From Flavobacteriales bacterium (GTDB taxonomy: Bacteria > Bacteroidota > Bacteroidia > Flavobacteriales_D > Sanyastnellaceae), in the NCBI GenBank assembly GCA_011524845.1, contig WTJL01000152.1:3684-11409 (forward strand): a stretch of 7,726 bases of DNA. Direction: 5' to 3'. Below are positions 1-5,800 of this stretch, one piece after another. The notes beneath the pieces were generated by a model, which searched no databases, had not been told where the DNA came from, and was given only the letters and a program-made list of their open reading frames with translations. Made by a program: the position numbers and the translations under genes. Each line of letters opens with the position of its first letter. Within the stretch, counting starts at the first letter, position 1.

Positions 1-102
1 ACGCGCATGAGGGCCCTTGATGCAGGGATGAACGACGTGGTGGTGAAGCCATTCAATCCGCCACACCTGCGTTCGGTCATCGAGCGCTTTACCCAGGTCT
101 GA
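1..102 (+). CDS. C-terminal end of a response-regulator receiver (REC) domain protein, partial
   Basis: The frame is open from base 1 and stops at TGA 100-102, leaving 33 residues. The text ALDAGMNDVVVKPFNPPHL is the classic end of a CheY-like receiver domain: the AGMND turn, then strand beta-5 with the conserved lysine-proline pair (K16-P17 of the fragment), then the start of helix alpha-5. The protein ends about 10 residues after that helix starts, so the receiver is the last domain. This fits the C-terminal receiver of a hybrid histidine kinase, where AGMNDY..KPF wording is common, or a stand-alone regulator with REC last. The phosphoacceptor aspartate and any kinase domain lie left of the window, so the signal sensed is unknown. 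The next gene starts 71 bases downstream on the same strand; nothing shows that they share a transcript. Confidence 0.85.
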   Translation, partial: TRMRALDAGMNDVVVKPFNPPHLRSVIERFTQV

Positions 103-173
103 CGTGATACGGCCTCTCTGGCAGGGGCTTGAGTGAGCGTGGGATTCCTTGAAAAGCCCTATTTTAAAGGTCC

Positions 174-1463
174 ATGAGCAGCTTTTTTTCTTCCTTCCGC
201 AAAGGGCTTCAACTCGCAGTCTTGGGTGCTTGGGCCGTGACCCCATCGTTGGGGCAGGTGGAACCGTGCATCGACGAAAGCTTGATCGATCCCAACGCCG
301 TGTGCATCACACTCTACAGCCCGGTGTGCGGTTGCGATGGGGTGACCTACGACAATTCTTGCCTCGCCCAAGTGGTGGCAGGGGTCACGTCGTGGTCGGA
401 AGGCCCTTGCGCGGCTGAGCCATGTCAAGATCTGGCAGGGGTGGACTTTGGGGAATGCGACATGGTGTTGGGTGTCGCCCAAATCAATGGTGTGTGCACC
501 ACCGTGTCAGGGTGCGATTGGGTGGTCAACGGCGTGGACTACAGCCCTGCTTTTTTCGAGGACGAGCCCACCTGCACCATGTGCAACGAGGTGCCGCCAG
601 AGTGCGGACTGCAGTTGCTCGTGGCCACGGAAGACGGCATGTGGTACGATTTCACGGCGCTGGACGTTCCCAGCAATGCGGAGTTGGAATGGTACATCGA
701 CAATTTCTTGGCCCAAACAGGAGGCACCTCCTTCCAGGCGGGGTTCGATTTCAACCCCAACTGGAGCGTGTGCGTGCAGTACACCAGCGCTCCGTGCGGA
801 GGTGTGGTGCAACAATGCTATTCCAACCTCGATGGGGTCGCACCGTGCACCGATTTGGCGGGGGTGGACCTCGGACTGTGCGAGCTGGCCTTGGGCGTGG
901 GAAGAGTGAATGGGACGTGCCAATACATCAGCGGATGTGGCACGTACGCGGGTGGCATCAACTACGCCGGGGCGTTGTTTGAGTCCATGGAAGAGTGCAT
1001 CTTGGGATGTGCTGAAACCTGCGTGGATGCTCAGCTTCTCGAATTGGGAGCCATGGTGGACTGCACCACGGAATACGCGCCCGTCTGCGGCTGCAATGGA
1101 GTCACGTACGGCAACGTGTGCGAGGCCATGTACGGCGGAGGGGTCACTTCATGGACGGAAGGCCCGTGTGGCAATGGAGGGGGAGTGGTGCTCGGATGCA
1201 CGTATTCCGTGGCGTGCAATTTCAATCCTGACGCCAACGACGACGACGGATCGTGCGTGTTCGCTCCAGACAATTGTGCGTGGCCCATTCCCAGCGGCTG
1301 CACCTACACCATGGCGTTCAACTACGATCCCGATGCCCTTGTCGACGACGGGTCGTGCACGTTCAACCTTGTGACCCCTTGTTGGGGCGACTTGAATGGC
1401 GACGGCACCGTAAGCGTCACGGACATTTTGGAGATTCTTGCATTGTTCGGGTCAGTGTGCTGA
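174..1463 (+). CDS. Secreted cysteine-rich protein with two Kazal-type domains, a duplicated six-Cys module and a dockerin-like end
   Basis: 429 residues. A signal peptide covers about residues 1-27 (basic RK at 9-10, hydrophobic core, likely cut after SLG), so the protein is exported. Kazal-type serine-protease-inhibitor domains lie at 32-79 and 283-332; both carry PVCGC(D/N)GVTY and end GVTSW(S/T)EGPC. Inside them are two copies of a module with Cys at 84, 95, 108, 114, 134, 137 and at 225, 236, 249, 255, 275, 279, separated by a spacer (138-224) with four more cysteines. Two GCT...DDGSC repeats (341-361, 375-395) follow, then a dockerin/EF-hand-like stretch, GDLNGDGTVSVTDILEIL (405-422), ending in Cys429. 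No T9SS sorting domain is visible. Inhibitor activity is inferred from family only; adhesion or a structural surface role is equally possible. The start at 174 is the only one that gives a signal peptide; no good Shine-Dalgarno is seen, as is usual in Bacteroidota. Confidence 0.88.
   Translation: MSSFFSSFRKGLQLAVLGAWAVTPSLGQVEPCIDESLIDPNAVCITLYSPVCGCDGVTYDNSCLAQVVAGVTSWSEGPCAAEPCQDLAGVDFGECDMVLGVAQINGVCTTVSGCDWVVNGVDYSPAFFEDEPTCTMCNEVPPECGLQLLVATEDGMWYDFTALDVPSNAELEWYIDNFLAQTGGTSFQAGFDFNPNWSVCVQYTSAPCGGVVQQCYSNLDGVAPCTDLAGVDLGLCELALGVGRVNGTCQYISGCGTYAGGINYAGALFESMEECILGCAETCVDAQLLELGAMVDCTTEYAPVCGCNGVTYGNVCEAMYGGGVTSWTEGPCGNGGGVVLGCTYSVACNFNPDANDDDGSCVFAPDNCAWPIPSGCTYTMAFNYDPDALVDDGSCTFNLVTPCWGDLNGDGTVSVTDILEILALFGSVC
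267..410 (+). repeat. Kazal-type domain copy 1 (within the secreted Cys-rich protein)
   Basis: Encodes residues 32-79. Cysteine spacing is C-x11-C-x7-C-x1-C-x8-C-x15-C. By alignment with classical Kazal inhibitors, where P1 is the second residue after the second cysteine, the P1 residue would be Thr46. A second copy lies at 1020-1169. Confidence 0.8.
423..584 (+). repeat. Six-cysteine module, copy 1
   Basis: Encodes residues 84-137: C-x10-C-x12-C-x5-C-x19-C-x2-C, starting CQDLAGVDFGEC and containing LGVAQINGVC and VSGC. Copy 2 at 846-1010 keeps the spacing almost exactly. I do not recognise this as a named domain. Confidence 0.8.
846..1010 (+). repeat. Six-cysteine module, copy 2
   Basis: Encodes residues 225-279: C-x10-C-x12-C-x5-C-x19-C-x3-C, starting CTDLAGVDLGLC and containing LGVGRVNGTC and ISGC. 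It differs from copy 1 at many positions but shares all six cysteines and the DLAGVD, LGV, NG and SGC signatures, so it is an old internal duplication. Confidence 0.8.
1020..1169 (+). repeat. Kazal-type domain copy 2 (within the secreted Cys-rich protein)
   Basis: Encodes residues 283-332: C-x13-C-x7-C-x1-C-x8-C-x15-C. The segment CTTEYAPVCG aligns directly with the reactive-site loop of classical Kazal inhibitors and puts Thr299 at P1, Glu300 at P1' and Tyr301 at P2'. Confidence 0.8.
1194..1358 (+). repeat. Two GCT...DDGSC repeats typical of Bacteroidota secreted proteins
   Basis: Encodes residues 341-395. The two units are GCTYSVACNFNPDANDDDGSC (341-361) and GCTYTMAFNYDPDALVDDGSC (375-395), separated by 13 residues. 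Units of the form GCTD..ACNYNP.A..DDGSC recur in large surface and secreted proteins of Bacteroidota. Their role is not established to my knowledge; the acidic Asp/Asn pattern suggests metal binding, which is inference. Confidence 0.8.
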
Positions 1464-1500
1464 ACTTGCGAAGGTCTTTGCAGTCAAACGAAACTCAACC

Positions 1501-1842
1501 ATGAAAAAGACTTTGATTTTGACCGCCTGCGTGGCGTGGCTCGCAGGATGTGCCCCCACAGGTTCGCCCGATTCATTGGACAACACAGTCTCCTTCGACA
1601 CCCAGCAAAAAGTGTACAGAGAGCTGCGTGCAGCCATGAAACAAGCGGGGGCAGAAGCCTTGGCAGCCTACCCGAAGACGGGCATGCCTGAGGGCGGTGC
1701 CGAGGAGTTTCGCGACATGCAAGACAGCCTACGGTTGACCTATTGGGCAGTGGTCTGCGACAGCAACAACGTGGCGAAGAACTACGGCGACTCCATTTGG
1801 ACCAAAGGCGTCAAGGCCAAGTGGCCTGCGGCCCTAGATTAA
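1501..1842 (+). CDS. Small lipoprotein of unknown function
   Basis: 113 residues. The start at 1501 is chosen because it yields a textbook lipoprotein signal: MKK, hydrophobic core, lipobox LAGC with Cys17 as the lipidated residue. The frame is open further upstream, but that would overlap the previous gene and hide the signal. Residues after Cys17 (APTGSPDS) lack the acidic surface-export signal known from some Bacteroidota lipoproteins, so a periplasm-facing location is a little more likely. The mature part is mostly helical in character (about residues 35-56 and 66-84), with one further cysteine, Cys86, in a VVCDSNN context, and ends KAKWPAALD. I recognise no family. It lies 37 bases after the Kazal protein gene on the same strand, with no terminator seen between, so co-transcription is likely. 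Confidence 0.8.
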   Translation: MKKTLILTACVAWLAGCAPTGSPDSLDNTVSFDTQQKVYRELRAAMKQAGAEALAAYPKTGMPEGGAEEFRDMQDSLRLTYWAVVCDSNNVAKNYGDSIWTKGVKAKWPAALD

Positions 1843-1907
1843 GAACATCGGCAGGTCAAACTGAGGCGCTCGAGACCATTTGACCAAGGCTTTGTGTTCG
1901 ATGGGGC

Positions 1908-1937
1908 TTGTGTAACGCAGGTTGCGTTGTACATTTT
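1908..1937 (+). promoter_or_regulatory. Candidate Bacteroidota-type promoter for the metallopeptidase gene
   Basis: TTG at 1908-1910, a 19-base spacer, then TACATTTT at 1930-1937, matching the Bacteroidota primary-sigma consensus TTG-N19-TAnnTTTG except for the last base. The ATG at 1943 begins only 5 bases after the -7 box, so transcription from here would give an almost leaderless mRNA. The rest of the 100-base gap (1843-1942) holds nothing else I can identify. Motif match only. Confidence 0.4.
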
Positions 1938-1942
1938 CCTCC

Positions 1943-4900
1943 ATGAACCGAATTCCTGTCTCCTTCTGCGTCGCCGGCCTTGCCGGAGTGCTCATGTCTG
2001 GAAGTGCTTGGGCCCAAAGCCCTGAATTTGTCAGCGACCCTTGGGAGGTTCGGCTGTCCCCAGAATCCGCTGGTCCTGCCGCATCCACGCAGCGAGCGTT
2101 TCGCGCGTCTCAACCTTGGATGACCTCTGGCCCAGCCGAAGCGGGGTGGATGGTGTTGGCCCACGAGGACCGGGCATGGCCCGCTCGATCGTGGGGTGCC
2201 GGCGTGGCCTTCGCGGAACCATCGCCAGAGGAGAAGGCCCTCGCGGCTTGGGAATGGGCTCTGGCTGAATTTGGGTTCAACAGCAACGACCTTGGAGACT
2301 TGCACGTGGCGCGCGGCGCCAAGCATGAGCGGGTGTTTGCCTCGCAAATGCTCGAGGGCCTCCCAGTCTTGGGGTCCAAGCTTCAGGCCAAATTCCACGG
2401 CGACGCCTTGGTGCTCGTGTCCAGCGACTGGTGGACCGGACTCGCACCCCTTGAGGCTGGCGTGAGTGAGGCGAGCGTACTCGCCGCATTGCAGTCAGAC
2501 ATGGCCGTGAATGCCTCGACGGGCAACACGGGGACCACCTACATCACCGACTACGCCGTGGAGGATTTGGGCATGGCATGGCTGCCAGTGCCGGCCCTTG
2601 GAGAAGGCACGCAGGCTTGGAATGCCCATCCGATTTGGCAACTGGACATCACGGGTCGACGGGGCGTTTTGCCCGTCCGCTACCTCACTTGGGTGGACAT
2701 GACCACAGGAACGGTTGTGATGCGTGCCAACCAAGTGGTTCATGAGGCTCCCGAGCACGTCACACGCAACATGGGCAACCTCGGCGGAGAGAAGCACGTG
2801 GCGACGATTGAAAGCGCCATGCCGCCCGCCGTCTTTGGCCAAGTCAAAGCTTTGGCGCATCCGGCGTACCCGTTCGACGAAGCGGAGTCGTTGGCCATGC
2901 CGCACCTTGAGTTGCCGTTGGGCAGTGTGAGCTATTTCACCGACACTGCGGGACAGTTCAACACCGCCGCCACGGGGGATTTTCCGGGGCTTCCGTTGGA
3001 GTTGAAAGGGTTGTTTGCCACGGTGTTCACCAACAATGTCACGCCCTCTGCGGCTGTGGATGTGGTGGACGGATACAACTCCTTGAGCGCCCCCGGAAAC
3101 ACCAAGGAGGCCAGTGCTTACCGCAGCACCAACTTGATCCATGACCACATGCGTTCGTGGTTGCCTGAGTTTTCTGATTTGGACTGGAGCATGCCGGTGA
3201 ACATCGACGTGGCTGGAGAATGCAATGCCTTTTACGACGGGGGAAGCATCAACTTCTTCGACGCAGGAGGAGGGTGCAATGCCACTTCGTTGATCGCTGA
3301 CGTGGTGTACCACGAGTACGGACACGCCATCAACGATTGGTTCTACCAATCATACTTCTACGGGTTCAACAACGGGGCCATGAACGAAGGATACGCGGAC
3401 TTTTGGGCTATGTCGCTCGGGGACATCGCGGAAATCGGAAAAGGATTCTACACCGACAACGAGGATGGGATTCGCGTATATGACGAAGACCCCAAAGTCT
3501 ACCCCGAGGACATCGTGGGAGAGGTTCACGCAGACGGAGAAATCATTTGTGGTGCCTGGTACGACACACACCTGCTGTTGGGCGCCGATTGGGACGTGAC
3601 CATGTCGCTCTTCGTGGATGCCTTCCCAGGCTTGCAGGCCACGGTGAGCAACGGACAGGAGGGGCAGGCGTACACGGATGTCCTGTTGGATGCCCTTCAG
3701 GCGGACGACGACGACGACGACTTGCTGAACGGCACGCCCAACGCCGCCGCCATCATCGAAGGGTTTGCCATCCACGGCATCACGCTCTTCAGCTACGTGG
3801 ATTTGGAGCACAGCCCAGTGGAGTTTGCCGAAGCTGCGGCCGACGTGTTGATTGAAGCCGAAGCCGACATCAACTTTCCCTACGTCGTCTACTTCGATGC
3901 CGCTCGTTTGCACTACCGCACGTCTCCCAGCGACGACTACACGGTCGTGAACATGGCGCAGGATGGGGATGTGTTCACCTACCTCATCCCAGGGGTTCCC
4001 GCGGGCTCTGTCGTGGAGTACTACCTCGACATCGTGGATGCGTTTGGCGGAACGTCGGCCACCAGTCCCACCGCGGCCAACAAAGCGGTGAACGGCAACT
4101 TGCCTCACTACGTGCTGGTGGGGGTGGAGCCTGTGCTGATCAACGACTTGGACGAGTATTCTGAGTTTGGCTACTGGGACATGGATTTGCCCACAGACAA
4201 TGCCACCACTGGCATTTGGGAAGAGGCCATTCCTGTCGGGTCGATGGGCGATGTGACGGACCCAGGCTCTGTCGTTGCGCCCTTGCAAGACCACACCGAC
4301 GGCTTGTACGGATTTGCCTATGTCACAGGCTTGAGTTCAGAGTTGGGTGCCGCCATTGGAGAAAACGACGTCGATGGAGGCCACACGACGTTGGTGTCTC
4401 CCGTCATCGATTTGACCCCTTACGAGAACCCTGTCTTGTCCTACTGGAGGTGGTACGCCAACGCGCCGGCGAGTGGGGCGAACCCTGCCTCGGATTGGTG
4501 GCAGGTGGAAATCTCCAACGACGGAGGAAACACGTGGCAATACCTCGAGAACACCTCGCAGCAGGACATCTCGTGGCGCCGCAAGGCCTTCCGTGTTGCG
4601 GACGTCATTGAATTGTCCGAGTCGTTCCAAATGCGGTTCATTGCGTCGGACAGCACCACCGTGGGTGAATACCTCGACGGCGGAAGTTTGGTGGAAGCCG
4701 CGGTGGACGACATTGTGCTGTACGACCTCGCGTCTGAAGACGGATTGAACGAAGCGACCCCGTTGTCGGTGGACGTCATGCCCAACCCTGCGAGCGACCA
4801 GGTCATGTTGACGGGCTGGACACCCACAGGCACCGTTCGTGTGTGGGACTTGCAAGGCCGCGAAGTGGCGTCACGCCGTGCCGATGGCGCAGGTCGCGTT

Positions 4901-4999
4901 GGTTTTGACGTCTCGGGCTGGGCCGAAGGGGTGTACCTGGCGGGAGGCTGGGACGCCAATTTGGCGAAAGGTCAAGTCAAATTTGAGGTGCAGCGTTGA
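1943..4999 (+). CDS. Secreted zinc metallopeptidase (thermolysin/fungalysin-type, M36-like) with T9SS sorting domain
   Basis: 1018 residues from ATG 1943; the frame is open back to a TTG at 1922, but only the ATG gives a normal signal peptide (1-24, cut at AWA/Q). Residues about 90-165 resemble the fungalysin/thermolysin propeptide (LEGLPVLGSKLQAKFHGDALVLVSS), so the enzyme is probably made as a zymogen. The catalytic core has NAFYDG (428-433), zinc motif HEYGH (457-461; Glu458 catalytic), third ligand Glu482 in NEGYADFWA, and His529 in EVHADGEI, placed like the fungalysin/thermolysin transition-state histidine. NGTPN (596-600) closes the core. About 620-730 looks Ig-like; about 735-930 resembles a MAM/jelly-roll module (SNDGGNTW, VDDIVLYD). 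Residues about 944-1018, starting VMPNPASDQ, are a type A T9SS C-terminal sorting domain, so the product should cross the outer membrane and be released or surface-attached. Exact peptidase family is uncertain: the RLTGG motif of typical fungalysins is absent. Confidence 0.9.
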   Translation: MNRIPVSFCVAGLAGVLMSGSAWAQSPEFVSDPWEVRLSPESAGPAASTQRAFRASQPWMTSGPAEAGWMVLAHEDRAWPARSWGAGVAFAEPSPEEKALAAWEWALAEFGFNSNDLGDLHVARGAKHERVFASQMLEGLPVLGSKLQAKFHGDALVLVSSDWWTGLAPLEAGVSEASVLAALQSDMAVNASTGNTGTTYITDYAVEDLGMAWLPVPALGEGTQAWNAHPIWQLDITGRRGVLPVRYLTWVDMTTGTVVMRANQVVHEAPEHVTRNMGNLGGEKHVATIESAMPPAVFGQVKALAHPAYPFDEAESLAMPHLELPLGSVSYFTDTAGQFNTAATGDFPGLPLELKGLFATVFTNNVTPSAAVDVVDGYNSLSAPGNTKEASAYRSTNLIHDHMRSWLPEFSDLDWSMPVNIDVAGECNAFYDGGSINFFDAGGGCNATSLIADVVYHEYGHAINDWFYQSYFYGFNNGAMNEGYADFWAMSLGDIAEIGKGFYTDNEDGIRVYDEDPKVYPEDIVGEVHADGEIICGAWYDTHLLLGADWDVTMSLFVDAFPGLQATVSNGQEGQAYTDVLLDALQADDDDDDLLNGTPNAAAIIEGFAIHGITLFSYVDLEHSPVEFAEAAADVLIEAEADINFPYVVYFDAARLHYRTSPSDDYTVVNMAQDGDVFTYLIPGVPAGSVVEYYLDIVDAFGGTSATSPTAANKAVNGNLPHYVLVGVEPVLINDLDEYSEFGYWDMDLPTDNATTGIWEEAIPVGSMGDVTDPGSVVAPLQDHTDGLYGFAYVTGLSSELGAAIGENDVDGGHTTLVSPVIDLTPYENPVLSYWRWYANAPASGANPASDWWQVEISNDGGNTWQYLENTSQQDISWRRKAFRVADVIELSESFQMRFIASDSTTVGEYLDGGSLVEAAVDDIVLYDLASEDGLNEATPLSVDVMPNPASDQVMLTGWTPTGTVRVWDLQGREVASRRADGAGRVGFDVSGWAEGVYLAGGWDANLAKGQVKFEVQR
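3704..3721 (+). repeat. (GAC)6 trinucleotide run
   Basis: Six perfect GAC codons encode Asp588-Asp593, just before LLNGTPN at the end of the catalytic domain. Related metallopeptidases have an acidic stretch before this NGTP motif, so the run may be a calcium-binding loop extended by codon slippage. Length changes would keep the frame. Confidence 0.75.
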
Positions 5000-5038
5000 G
5001 CTGACAAGCCGAGCTGAAAGGCGGCCGCAAGGCCAACG

Positions 5039-5800
5039 TCAGACGTCTTCGGTGGCTTCCATGGGAATCCATCCCACGTTGCCGTTGTCCAATTCGACTT
5101 CCGTCCACCCAAGGGAGCGGTCGAGGATGCACGCCCGAGTGCCTTCGTGAAGTTGGAACAGCACAGTGCCCGATTCAGAAGGGGCGCTGGTGACGTCCAC
5201 ACGGTCGGCCATGATGACCAGTTGACCGGGGGTTTTCATTTGGGCGTTGCATGCTTGCACGGCCCACAATCCACCGAGTCCAAGCAGGAGGGAGGCGGCC
5301 GCCAAGAAGGTCATGGTGGCCTTGCTTTCAGGCTGTGTTTTGCGCCACCTCTGAGCCCAAAGGATCCATGACGTGGTCCACCAGACCAGCGCCCACAGCA
5401 CCCAGCCGGGCAGCTGCCCGGGTCCAATCCACGAAGACAGCCATGTTGTCAACCCCAAATTGGGAATGGGCGTGATGCGGTCCACAATCTTGCTTTCCAG
5501 CAGGGCCATGTTGGCTTGGAGGTGGTCGTTGGAGGCGTCGAGGAGTTTGGCACGTTCATAGTGCAACCGCGCCCTGCCCAGTTCTCCCATTTTGAAGGCA
5601 GCATTGCCCGCGTTGAATTCCGACTCAAAATGGCGATGGTCTTGAAGAAGGGCTTCGTACGCCTCCAAGGCTTCTTGAAACTGGCCTGCTTCGTATGCAG
5701 TGTTGGCGTTGTGGAACGCCGCTTCAGGTTGAGCAGCCACCGAAGAAGAGCTCACGACCCAACCCAACGCCAACATCAGATGCCACAGGTACTTGTTCAT
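5039..5800 (-). CDS. batE: BatE: TPR, membrane and SH3-like domain protein of the Bat operon
   Basis: 253 residues. The ATG at 5800 overlaps the batD stop as ATGA; a TTG three codons further upstream is less likely. Order: signal peptide 1-23 (cut at VAA/Q), two TPR-like helix pairs at about 25-92 (FHNANTAYEAGQFQEALEAY, then FNAGNAAFKMGELGRARLHY), a Trp-rich transmembrane segment about 131-150, a second about 162-182, and a bacterial SH3-like domain about 192-248 (DVTSAPSESGTVLFQLHEGT, GWTEVELDNGNVGWIP). This architecture is that of Bacteroidota BatE. The Bat proteins were first linked to aerotolerance in Bacteroides fragilis and are envelope proteins whose biochemical role is unsettled; BatE is thought to act with BatB and BatC. 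It is the last gene of the operon; 39 bases separate its stop from the converging metallopeptidase gene. Confidence 0.9.
   Translation of the reverse strand: MNKYLWHLMLALGWVVSSSSVAAQPEAAFHNANTAYEAGQFQEALEAYEALLQDHRHFESEFNAGNAAFKMGELGRARLHYERAKLLDASNDHLQANMALLESKIVDRITPIPNLGLTTWLSSWIGPGQLPGWVLWALVWWTTSWILWAQRWRKTQPESKATMTFLAAASLLLGLGGLWAVQACNAQMKTPGQLVIMADRVDVTSAPSESGTVLFQLHEGTRACILDRSLGWTEVELDNGNVGWIPMEATEDV

Noticed and set aside
149..167. Promoter-like TTG and TATTTTAA before the Kazal protein gene
   Set aside because: The spacing between the two is only 8 bases rather than about 19, and the second box matches TAnnTTTG poorly.
1438..1500. Upstream extension of the lipoprotein frame to an ATG at 1438
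   Set aside because: It would overlap the end of the Kazal protein gene and bury the clear lipoprotein signal that begins at 1501.
1922..1942. TTG start at 1922 for the metallopeptidase
   Set aside because: It adds seven residues before a normal signal peptide and would lie within or upstream of the candidate -7 box; ATG 1943 is better.
2495..4294. Two long minus-strand open frames (284 and 314 codons) opposite the metallopeptidase gene
   Set aside because: They share one frame, lie wholly antisense to a gene with clear motifs throughout, and their translations show no recognisable domain, signal peptide or plausible start context. They are a by-product of GC-rich codon use.
5023..5034. GGCC-GCAA-GGCC hairpin with a GNRA-type loop between the converging protease and batE genes, as a possible two-way terminator
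   Set aside because: The stem is only 4 base pairs and no T-run follows on either strand. The position is right for a terminator, but the structure is too weak to call.
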